From Halpernia humi (GTDB lineage: Bacteria > Bacteroidota > Bacteroidia > Flavobacteriales > Weeksellaceae): a DNA stretch of 64,000 nt. Within the stretch, counting starts at the first letter, position 1; the number at the start of each line of letters is the position of its first letter. This document shows positions 54,782 through 61,809 of the stretch, piece by piece. The position numbers were made by a program, and so were the translations under genes. Below the pieces are notes generated by a model. It had not been told where the DNA came from, did not search any database, and saw only the letters and a list, made by a program, of their open reading frames with translations. The stretch is from positions 434,001 through 498,000 of the forward strand of contig NZ_FNUS01000001.1 in assembly GCF_900108025.1 (NCBI RefSeq), read 5' to 3'.

Positions 54782-55660
54782 TTACTTTTTCTTTGATATA
54801 ATAAGATAAGCGACAATGGCTAAAATTATATATAAAAAAGTATTCGTTTGAGGTTGATTGGTTGCACTTGCAGACCAAATGATATTTCCATTTTCATCTA
54901 CTCCAATTTGAACAGCACCTGCAAAAGGTGGTACATTTCCAGTACTTGAACCAGTTCCAGAGCCCAAATTTTCGTTAGGGAATAAAGAATTTTTTGCCAA
55001 ATCTATATACGACTTCGGGTCAACACCATCAGTCAAAGCCTTTTGAGTTAAAGCAGGAACTACGGATGAAGTGAAAATTTCAGGGGTTATTTTGCTTAAA
55101 TCTAAAGTGGAATACATTCCACCTTGCTTTGCTTTGTAATCTGTGCCTTGATAAGAGCCCCCATCCCAATTGTGTTTTGTTACTTCGGTCGCATTAAACT
55201 TTGTTAAATCCAAACTATCTAAAACACTTTGAGCGGCATCAGCATATTTCTGACGTAAGGATTTTGAACATCCGCTTCTATACCTTGAAATTTCAATAGC
55301 ACTTTCACGCACTACGCCATCACAAAATGTGGCTAACTCGGCTAATTTATTATAATCTTGGGAATTTTGGGCAACGGTGGCTCTATTCTGCAAGTCTTTC
55401 AAACAATCATTCAAATTATTTTTATCAAAGGCTTGACTACCTAAACAAGAAAAATCAAAACCACTTTTTAAGAAACCATCAAGTCCCGGAACTAAATTTG
55501 CGAAAATTCCAATACCTTGACCAATTGGTCCGAGTAAACTTGTAACACTTGTAATTGAAGAACTGGAAGACCCGAGAAAATCAGATACATTGAATTTTGA
55601 AGTTGAAGCGTTACCGCTTAAATTTCCACTTAATTGTTTTGAATTTATAATTTCTGACAT
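54782..55660 (-). CDS. 292-residue tail-anchored phage membrane protein (structural candidate)
   Basis: The protein begins with a Ser/Gly/Asn-rich stretch and a hydrophobic segment (LLGPIGQGIGIFANLVPGL near residue 42). A helical middle has several cysteines, and a C-terminal membrane anchor (LYIILAIVAYLIIS, about residues 274-287) is followed by KKK. No enzyme motif is seen. It directly follows the beta-rich capsid candidate, 16 bases away. A minor capsid, spike-base or membrane-linking protein is suggested; this is an inference. Confidence 0.55.
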   Translation of the reverse strand: MSEIINSKQLSGNLSGNASTSKFNVSDFLGSSSSSITSVTSLLGPIGQGIGIFANLVPGLDGFLKSGFDFSCLGSQAFDKNNLNDCLKDLQNRATVAQNSQDYNKLAELATFCDGVVRESAIEISRYRSGCSKSLRQKYADAAQSVLDSLDLTKFNATEVTKHNWDGGSYQGTDYKAKQGGMYSTLDLSKITPEIFTSSVVPALTQKALTDGVDPKSYIDLAKNSLFPNENLGSGTGSSTGNVPPFAGAVQIGVDENGNIIWSASATNQPQTNTFLYIILAIVAYLIISKKK

Positions 55661-55676
55661 AATACAAATATTTTTA

Positions 55677-56351
55677 TTATGATAAAACTAAATAACAAAC
55701 ACAGTTACCTTTAAGCGTTACGATTTGATTAACAGATACAGAAATAGCCATATAATCTTCTCCATTTGGAATATTTGAGGAAATTAAATCCATTCCATAA
55801 AAGACTTTTTTATTTGTGGCTGGCTTACCTACTTCTCTTTGCATAACAATTGTTTCAAAACTTTCGGCATCGGTTGGGATTAAAAGAGTTGGATAAAATT
55901 CAGTATCTAAATCTATTTGCTCATCAACAACAACTTTTTTAACAACTAAAGGGGAATTTGTATCAACTAACAATTTGTTTAATTCATACTCAAAAGAAGT
56001 GGGAACAGTAGCAGAAATTACACCGTTAACATCGGTTTGTGGGGTGTAGTCAATTGTAACTAAAATCTTATCATCTTCACTTAATACCAAATTCTTACCT
56101 ATTGAAAAAGGTAAAACACTCGGGTAATTAGGGAAAAAACTTCTAAACAAATCTTTTAAATCTTCAAAAACACCGCTATATAAATCTTGATTTGGTGCAT
56201 TTCTAGAAATTTTTGTTAACCTAATTTTGACATTGTCAACATAAGGAGCAAATTCGGGATTAAATTTCAAATTTAAACTTTGGCAACTTTCGCTAACTTC
56301 AAATTGAATTTGATTGTTTGCCGTGTCTATTGTTTTTCTAATGAATGACAT
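55677..56351 (-). CDS. Beta-rich phage protein, major capsid candidate
   Basis: A 224-residue soluble-looking protein with no signal peptide or membrane helix and a strong alternating pattern of short beta strands (FEVSESCQSLNLKF; VKIRLTKISRN; DKILVTIDYTP; ISVSVNQIVTLKGNCVCYLVL). It is the first gene after the promoter at 56393-56400, as expected for a capsid gene made in large amounts. A jelly-roll capsid protein of a FLiP-like virus is proposed. Structure prediction is needed; the protein is short for a double jelly roll. Confidence 0.5.
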   Translation of the reverse strand: MSFIRKTIDTANNQIQFEVSESCQSLNLKFNPEFAPYVDNVKIRLTKISRNAPNQDLYSGVFEDLKDLFRSFFPNYPSVLPFSIGKNLVLSEDDKILVTIDYTPQTDVNGVISATVPTSFEYELNKLLVDTNSPLVVKKVVVDEQIDLDTEFYPTLLIPTDAESFETIVMQREVGKPATNKKVFYGMDLISSNIPNGEDYMAISVSVNQIVTLKGNCVCYLVLS

Positions 56352-56392
56352 ACTTTATATTTATTTGTTAATATTTATTTCACAAATGTAGT

Positions 56393-56400
56393 ATGCAAAC
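56393..56400 (-). promoter_or_regulatory. Bacteroidota -7 element (TACATTTG, leftward) for the structural genes
   Basis: Leftward reading gives TACATTTG, matching TAnnTTTG, 41 bases before the start of the capsid candidate at 56351. No matching TTG is seen at the ideal distance. Confidence 0.4.
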
Positions 56401-56423
56401 GCCATAGGGTGGCGGCAAATGGC
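56401..56423. other. GC-rich hairpin between the HTH gene and capsid candidate (replication-origin candidate)
   Basis: GCCAT at 56401-56405 and ATGGC at 56419-56423 form an inverted repeat around AGGGTGGCGGCAA, a GC-rich island in AT-rich viral DNA. Its place just beside the rep/HTH genes would suit a double-strand or complementary-strand origin. Inference only. Confidence 0.3.
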
Positions 56424-56450
56424 AGATATTTGTTTTTAAATGGTTTTTAC

Positions 56451-56612
56451 TCAATCTATTAAAAAATATGCATTATAATGCTTCAAAAGAACTCGTTTTA
56501 TTTTAAATTCTAATTTTATTTGCTTCTTAATCCTTTCAGCAGTTCTAATACTGCATTCACTTAATTGAGCAATTTCCTTCGTGGTTAATTTTTTTGTGAT
56601 AGATTTTGCCAT
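56451..56612 (-). CDS. Small helix-turn-helix protein (53 residues)
   Basis: The frame starts one base after the Rep stop codon, so it is likely co-translated. The protein is basic and fits an HTH: LTTKEIAQLSECSIRTAERI (residues 9-28) has the KEIAQ...S..T..RI spacing of a DNA-binding helix pair. A repressor or replication control role is an inference. Confidence 0.6.
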   Translation of the reverse strand: MAKSITKKLTTKEIAQLSECSIRTAERIKKQIKLEFKIKRVLLKHYNAYFLID

Positions 56613-56613
56613 T

Positions 56614-57825
56614 TTAAAACAATTCTGGAATGAAGGATTTATCTTTAATTAAATTGGTAGAACGAGAATCTGAAATAACAGGAAAGGCATCTTTCAAACT
56701 TCCAAAATTTAGACGACTTAAAAATATTAATTCATTCAATTTTTCAACCTCTTCATTTGATTTTTCATAAATGAAATGATAAAGCAATTTGAAACGATTT
56801 TTTACAATAGATTTTAATTTAACAGAACATTCATTTAACAAATCGTAAATTTTACCTTTATAAATTTTCACATAATCTTTTAAATCGTCTGATAACTCAA
56901 CTTTTGTGCATTTATCTTTAAGTTCATCAAATTGATAAATTTCGTTACCAGAGAAAGTGGGACTATTCAAAGTTTTCAAGGGTTTAGAACAACCCCAAGA
57001 GGTATATAATATAGGGCGTCTATAAACTAAATTAGGAGGATAATTTTGTAAATCTTCTATTTTAAGAGTTTTATTTTTTATGAGTTCGGCAAATTCTGAC
57101 TTTAATGGGTCTTTAGTAAGATATTTACCAACATAACCACCAACATCACTTATATTAGAAAGATTGTGAATGTTAGCGGCATTTTCACCATTTTCATAAC
57201 CTAGATTTGTTAAGTAATTATTCCAAACCCTTTTTAATGTTTTATGATTCACATAAGTATCAAAAAGTAAATGAAAATGAATATTGCCTAATTCTGTGCT
57301 TTCAGCACGCCAAACATAATTTTTAAGTCTTAAAAGTTCTTGATTAGTTTCTACATTTTTTTCAATAGCATAATTTTTAACTTTTTTTAAATGGTCTATG
57401 AAATCAATCAAAGTTTTAACTAAAATTTTGTCGGTATGCTTTTGGTTTTCTGGAATTGTTAATGTAACAAACGTTATCATTCTTTGTCTCAAACCGTTTG
57501 ATTTTTTGTAATTGTGCTTAACAATATCTACAAATGTATTGGTACTGTCTAAAATTTTTTTGGTTTGGGTGGAAGAAAAACAGCGTTTATATTCTTTTTT
57601 CATAATTTCCGAATAACTTAAAAGATAACTAGAAGTAAATTTATTAATATCATCTACTTTCTCAACGTCCAAAGATTTTAGAAGTTTCTTTTTTGCCGTT
57701 TTATCAATTTCATTCTGAAATTGTACGAGGTTTTCTTTACTTTTTTCATTATATCGCTTTTGATCTGCGAGGGAGTAATAAATTAAATTTCGTTTTTTTA
57801 ATTTTAAAAATTTTGTGGAACTCAT
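56614..57825 (-). CDS. HUH-type rolling-circle replication initiation protein (Rep)
   Basis: A 403-residue Rep that should nick a circular phage genome and stay bound to the 5' end. Motif 1 is FVTLTIPEN (residues 119-127). The HUH motif is NIHFHLLFD (His183, His185), and the catalytic tyrosine motif is GGYVGKYLTKD (Tyr231, Tyr235). The Y-x3-Y form resembles the superfamily 1 Reps of small ssDNA phages. No helicase domain is present. It is preceded by the methyltransferase gene (30-base gap) and followed by a small HTH gene. Confidence 0.85.
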   Translation of the reverse strand: MSSTKFLKLKKRNLIYYSLADQKRYNEKSKENLVQFQNEIDKTAKKKLLKSLDVEKVDDINKFTSSYLLSYSEIMKKEYKRCFSSTQTKKILDSTNTFVDIVKHNYKKSNGLRQRMITFVTLTIPENQKHTDKILVKTLIDFIDHLKKVKNYAIEKNVETNQELLRLKNYVWRAESTELGNIHFHLLFDTYVNHKTLKRVWNNYLTNLGYENGENAANIHNLSNISDVGGYVGKYLTKDPLKSEFAELIKNKTLKIEDLQNYPPNLVYRRPILYTSWGCSKPLKTLNSPTFSGNEIYQFDELKDKCTKVELSDDLKDYVKIYKGKIYDLLNECSVKLKSIVKNRFKLLYHFIYEKSNEEVEKLNELIFLSRLNFGSLKDAFPVISDSRSTNLIKDKSFIPELF

Positions 57826-57855
57826 AAATTTGGAAAATTTTTTTTTTATTTTCGG

Positions 57856-58548
57856 TTAGTCCGATAGTTTAGGCAAGTCCATAAGAGGGAAAGAACTTTT
57901 AAGCGCAAGTTGAGGGGCTAACTGTCTAATTATTTCTTTAGCCATTATTTTAGACATAACAGAACGTTGTTTTTTTGTCTTTTTATCAACCCAAGTATAA
58001 TTTCTGTTTGTTCCTGGGAAAACTTCAACCAACGGACTTAAAAGAGTAGAATCAGAAAACAAATTTTGAACTTTAGAATATTCAATGTTTTTAAAACCTT
58101 TTAACCAAACACAAGTATCTTTTCTATATATATCACCAAAATAGTGAGGCGATATTATTTGATTTGGTTTTAAAATATTTGCTGAAATATGACCTATTGG
58201 GTTTTCAATAAATATGAATGGAACATCCAGGAACCAAAATTTTAAAAAAAAATCAACGGCATCATTTCTTTTTTTAATTCTGTCCCAGGCTTTCAAACCG
58301 TGTCGCTTTATATCACAAAAGTGCAAACCTGCCTTTGAAAGAAAATCACACGGAGGAAAAGCAAAAACAGCAAACCAATCTTCAGAATATAACAGATCAT
58401 CAACATCACCTTTATAATGAGATTTTGAACCTTCGGAATCTAACAGATCACAAGAAACAACATCAAAGCCATAGGAAAGCAATTCGTTTGTAAATGCTCC
58501 TGTATATTCACAAGCAACAAGTATTTTTTTATTATAGTTATTATGCAT
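57856..58548 (-). CDS. Compact DNA cytosine-methyltransferase-like protein
   Basis: A 230-residue protein with methyltransferase motifs: KILVACEYTGAFTNELLSYGFDVVSCD at the start has the motif I layout, followed by FPPCDFLSKAG (PC motif with the nucleophile Cys67) and FIFIENPIG (ENP motif, residues 115-117). It lacks an obvious target-recognition domain, being shorter than most C5-cytosine methyltransferases. It may protect the phage from host restriction. No cognate restriction gene is nearby. The C-terminal third is basic (KKQRSVMSKIMAKEIIRQL). Confidence 0.75.
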   Translation of the reverse strand: MHNNYNKKILVACEYTGAFTNELLSYGFDVVSCDLLDSEGSKSHYKGDVDDLLYSEDWFAVFAFPPCDFLSKAGLHFCDIKRHGLKAWDRIKKRNDAVDFFLKFWFLDVPFIFIENPIGHISANILKPNQIISPHYFGDIYRKDTCVWLKGFKNIEYSKVQNLFSDSTLLSPLVEVFPGTNRNYTWVDKKTKKQRSVMSKIMAKEIIRQLAPQLALKSSFPLMDLPKLSD

Positions 58549-58566
58549 AAATTTTAAATTATAGAA

Positions 58567-59100
58567 CTACAAAAAAAATTGCAATTGCCCACCATTACTC
58601 AAAACACCAAAAGAGCGATAAGTTCTTATAAAAGAAGCCTCAAACTCTATTAAAAAATCCCAAAGGGAAGATGCTAATTTGAAATACTTACTATCAACGA
58701 TAAAACAAACTCTTTTTAAGGCTTTTATATATTCGTTAAATTTCTCTATGAAATACCACGCATAATTAGGAGACTTGGAAGAACTAATTAAAGCAATTCG
58801 AGATAATTCCATTTGAGCCAAGATATTTTTATTAAATATCAACGTTTCAACTTCTATAAATTCTAGTTGTTTAATTTTAGTATAAATCAAATCGAGAAAA
58901 ATAAAAGAATTGTCTAAATATTTCTCAATCTGTAAAGCACAGGATTTTGCTTTTTTTCTACTGGAAAAATTAGTTTGATACCAAAGCGTTTTGCCATTAA
59001 CAGACTCAAGCAGAGGAACTCTTTCAACAAGAATAAAATAAGGCTCTTTAGACTTAATTTTATTATTTTCTCTTTCACACTCAATTAAAATTTTGTACAT
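58567..59100 (-). CDS. 177-residue phage protein, unknown
   Basis: The first gene of the leftward string, starting 137 bases inside the right end of the element. It is charged and helical, with no membrane segment and no motif recognised (FILVERVPLLESVNGKTLWY near the start). It is followed by the methyltransferase gene after 18 bases. A role in early functions (replication or host takeover) is suggested only by position. Confidence 0.5.
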   Translation of the reverse strand: MYKILIECERENNKIKSKEPYFILVERVPLLESVNGKTLWYQTNFSSRKKAKSCALQIEKYLDNSFIFLDLIYTKIKQLEFIEVETLIFNKNILAQMELSRIALISSSKSPNYAWYFIEKFNEYIKALKRVCFIVDSKYFKLASSLWDFLIEFEASFIRTYRSFGVLSNGGQLQFFL

Positions 59101-59226
59101 CTTTTATAATTTTTATTGTTAATTTAGAATATCAACACATAAAAAAAAAAGTGCAAAATCAAAAAGAAGTTTAAATTTGTAAATGAATTAACATTTGTAT
59201 AATTGGTTGAAACTGTTTATTATTGT

Positions 59227-59261
59227 TTTTAACAATTTATAAATTATAGGCAGTTTTTTAA
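59227..59261. other. attR: dif core and XerC arm with degenerate XerD-like arm
   Basis: TTTTAACAATT (59227-59237) matches the XerD arm at its inner TTTAACA but not at the end. It is followed by the 24-base exact repeat of the dif core and XerC arm (59238-59261). The degenerate arm would come from the phage, while the bases to the right are the chromosome. Confidence 0.85.
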
Positions 59262-59338
59262 GATGTTATTTTTTATGTCTAATTTGCCATGTACACAATG
59301 ATTTTGTATCTTTAAATGTTTTTAAAATCTACAATATA

Positions 59339-59815
59339 ATGAAACCTATTTTTTATATAGTTTTACTAATTACAGTGTTAAGTTGTAACAAAAATGATTC
59401 TACAAAAAATAAGAAATTAACTGTTCCAGATTCACTGATTTCTGATGATAAACCCAATTTTAAAATAGATAAAATCCCTGAAGATTGCTATTTACAAATC
59501 GTTGGTAAAGATTCTACCGCAATACATTTAGTTGATAATTTAGGTACTTTTTCGGGTAAAATGGCTGTTAAAAATTCAGAAAAAGATTCATCTTCGGGCG
59601 ATTTATCAGGCTTTAAAAATGAAGATACTTTAAAATTAACTTATAGTTTTGATAGCGAAGGTGTAAATTCTGAACGTTCTATTTATTTTTTGCAAAAAGA
59701 CGGCGAATTAATCGAAGGAATTGGAGATTATAAACAACCAAAAAGTCTTAAATTTGAAGATAAAAATCCTTATAAAAAAATAGATTGTAGCAAAATTGAA
59801 AAATTGTTAAAATAA
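59339..59815 (+). CDS. Hypothetical lipoprotein
   Basis: A 158-residue exported lipoprotein. The lipobox VLSC places the modified cysteine at residue 16, followed by a charged Asp/Lys-rich body and a C-terminal beta-like region (ERSIYFLQKDGELIEGIGDY). No known domain. It is the first chromosomal gene right of the prophage. The NUDIX-type regulator gene begins 10 bases after its stop codon, so they may be co-transcribed. Confidence 0.75.
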   Translation: MKPIFYIVLLITVLSCNKNDSTKNKKLTVPDSLISDDKPNFKIDKIPEDCYLQIVGKDSTAIHLVDNLGTFSGKMAVKNSEKDSSSGDLSGFKNEDTLKLTYSFDSEGVNSERSIYFLQKDGELIEGIGDYKQPKSLKFEDKNPYKKIDCSKIEKLLK

Positions 59816-59825
59816 AACTTGAAAA

Positions 59826-60572
59826 ATGATGAAAGTTGATGATTCTAAAAACAAACTCAGTTTAGCAGAACTTCTAAATACAAAAGGTTTTGTAGAGCAT
59901 GTTTCCGTGGATTGCGTGATTTTTGGTTTTAATAAAGATGAACTGAAAGTTTTACTTTTAAAATACCACGAAGTTGATCGATGGTCGGTTCCAGGTGGTT
60001 TCGTGTTCAAAGATGAAAGTTTGGATGACGCTGCGGCTAGAACTTTATATGAACGCACACATTTAGAAAATTTATTTTTACAGCAATTTTACACTTTTGG
60101 TAGTGTCAATCGAACAGATGAAAATAATCCACACCGGCAGTTATTGAAAAGTCTAAATTTAACTGTAGATCCTGATCATTGGATATATCAACGCTTTATT
60201 TCAACTGCATATTTTGCATTAATTGATTTTACAATTTCGCATACCTTTCCGGATACAAATAATGAAGTTTGTGCTTGGTTTTCTGTAGATGATTTGCCAG
60301 AAATGGCTTTCGATCATGAAAAAATAGTTAAAAAAGGTTTAGATTTTTTGCGTTTAAATCTAGATTACAATGTCGTTGGAAGCAATCTTTTGCCTGAAAA
60401 ATTTACAATGAAAGAACTCCAAACTTTATACGAAACCATTTTAGGTGAAAAATTTCGTAGAAATAATTTTCAGCGTAAAGTGTTAAGTCTTAATATGTTA
60501 CAGCGTTTAGAAAAATTATATACAGGTTCTGCAAACAAAGCGCCTTATCTTTATAAATTCTTGAAAAAGTAA
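59826..60572 (+). CDS. NrtR/AraR-type transcription regulator with degenerate Nudix domain
   Basis: A 248-residue protein with an N-terminal Nudix-like fold (residues 25-150) and a C-terminal winged helix (about 165-248; FTMKELQTLYETILGEKFRRNNFQRKV). The Nudix box GX5EX7REUXEE has G58 and E64, but Arg72 is followed by Thr73 and Glu76 by Arg77, so two of the three catalytic glutamates are lost. Such proteins sense ADP-ribose or a sugar and act as repressors, not hydrolases. The regulated genes may be the neighbours; the ligand is unknown. Confidence 0.85.
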   Translation: MMKVDDSKNKLSLAELLNTKGFVEHVSVDCVIFGFNKDELKVLLLKYHEVDRWSVPGGFVFKDESLDDAAARTLYERTHLENLFLQQFYTFGSVNRTDENNPHRQLLKSLNLTVDPDHWIYQRFISTAYFALIDFTISHTFPDTNNEVCAWFSVDDLPEMAFDHEKIVKKGLDFLRLNLDYNVVGSNLLPEKFTMKELQTLYETILGEKFRRNNFQRKVLSLNMLQRLEKLYTGSANKAPYLYKFLKK

Positions 60573-60627
60573 ATTTTATTTATCTCGCTAATTTTTTTTA
60601 AATATTACATTAGTCAAAATTTAAAAT

Positions 60628-61809
60628 ATGTCCCATTATCCACTCTCCTCTATCCCAGATTATTATGGTATTAACTCTCTTTTAACGGAAGAACACAAAC
60701 TTATTCGGCAGTCTGTTCGGCATTGGGTGGAAAATTTTGTAATGCCAAACATTGATGATGCTGCGCAAAACCATAAAGATTTACCAAATTTAATGAAAGA
60801 ATTAGGCGCAATTGGCGCGCTTGGCCCTTACATTCCAGAAGAATATGGCGGTTCTGGATTAGACCAAATTTCTTACGGCATAATTATGCAAGAGTTGGAA
60901 CGTGGCGATTCTGCAATTCGTTCTGCCGCGTCAGTACAATCTTCTTTAGTGATGTTCCCAATTAATGAATTTGGAAGTGATGATCAAAAAAAGAAATTTT
61001 TGCCAAAATTAGCGGCTGGCGAAATGATTGGCGCATTTGGTTTAACAGAGCCAAACCACGGTTCAGATCCAAGTTCTATGGAAACTTATTTCGTAGAAAA
61101 AGACGAACACTACTTATTAAACGGCGCAAAAATGTGGATTACAAATGCACCACTTTGCGATATTGCTGTTGTGTGGGCAAAAGGCGAAGATGGAAAAGTC
61201 CGTGGATTGATTGTTGAACGTAGTTTTGAAGGATTTTCAACACCCGAAACACACAACAAATGGAGTCTTCGCGCATCTAAAACAGGCGAACTTGTTTTTT
61301 CTAATGTAAGAGTTCCGAAAGAAAATATGTTACCAAATGTGATTGGTTTAAAAGGACCCTTATCTTGTTTAAATTCAGCGAGATATGGTATTTCTTGGGG
61401 CGTGATTGGCGCGGCAATCGATTGCTATTGCACCGCTTTGCAATACGCAAAAGAAAGAAAACAATTCGGAAAAGCGATTGCTGGATTTCAATTACAGCAA
61501 AAAAAATTAGCAGAATTTTTAACGGAAATTACAAAATCGCAATTGCTGTGCTGGCAACTGGGAAATCTAAAAAATGAACATAAAGCAACTCCGGCACAAA
61601 TCTCTATGGCGAAAAGAAATAATGTGAAAATGGCGATTGATATTGCTCGAGAATCCCGTCAAATTCTTGGCGGAATGGGTATTATGGGTGAGTTTCCGAT
61701 GATGCGCCACGCTGCGAATTTAGAATCCGTCATCACTTATGAAGGCACGCATGATATTCATTTGCTCATCACAGGCCTTGATATTACGGGAATAAATGCT
61801 TTTAATTAG
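60628..61809 (+). CDS. gcdH: Acyl-CoA dehydrogenase, glutaryl-CoA dehydrogenase type
   Basis: An FAD enzyme of 393 residues that oxidises and decarboxylates glutaryl-CoA in lysine and tryptophan breakdown. The catalytic glutamate is E372 in YEGTHDIHLLI. Glutaryl-type signatures are GDSAIRSAASVQSSLVM (residues 93-109, with the arginine that binds the carboxylate) and LNSARYGISWG (near 248). FGLTEPNHGSD and the C-terminal DITGINAF also match. It follows the regulator gene by 55 bases, and its end overlaps the nuclease gene by 8 bases on the other strand. Confidence 0.9.
   Translation: MSHYPLSSIPDYYGINSLLTEEHKLIRQSVRHWVENFVMPNIDDAAQNHKDLPNLMKELGAIGALGPYIPEEYGGSGLDQISYGIIMQELERGDSAIRSAASVQSSLVMFPINEFGSDDQKKKFLPKLAAGEMIGAFGLTEPNHGSDPSSMETYFVEKDEHYLLNGAKMWITNAPLCDIAVVWAKGEDGKVRGLIVERSFEGFSTPETHNKWSLRASKTGELVFSNVRVPKENMLPNVIGLKGPLSCLNSARYGISWGVIGAAIDCYCTALQYAKERKQFGKAIAGFQLQQKKLAEFLTEITKSQLLCWQLGNLKNEHKATPAQISMAKRNNVKMAIDIARESRQILGGMGIMGEFPMMRHAANLESVITYEGTHDIHLLITGLDITGINAFN

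Larger units (their letters stand above)
50965..59237. mobile_element. dif-integrated prophage, FLiP/PhiCjT23-like tailless ssDNA phage
   Basis: An 8,273-bp unit flanked by 24-bp exact repeats that contain the dif core and XerC arm. It encodes an HUH Rep, a small HTH protein, a methyltransferase-like protein, a lysozyme, an M15-like protein, candidate capsid and membrane proteins, and one rightward cargo gene. There is no integrase, so XerCD use is inferred. No Zot-type ATPase (inovirus), no roughly 500-residue capsid protein (Microviridae) and no tail or terminase genes are seen. FLiP has a circular ssDNA genome of about 9 kb and PhiCjT23 about 7.6 kb; both have internal membranes and infect Flavobacterium. 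Relationship is inferred from gene content. Confidence 0.75.

Noticed and set aside
50965-59237. Inovirus or Microviridae prophage
   Set aside because: No Zot-type ATPase with a Walker A motif and no filamentous coat or adsorption genes; no capsid protein of about 500 residues or scaffold/spike genes typical of Microviridae. A FLiP-like tailless membrane phage fits better, although it is not proven.
59339-59815. Lipoprotein as part of the prophage
   Set aside because: It lies outside attR and on the opposite strand to the phage genes; the 10-base gap to the following chromosomal regulator gene supports it being host DNA.
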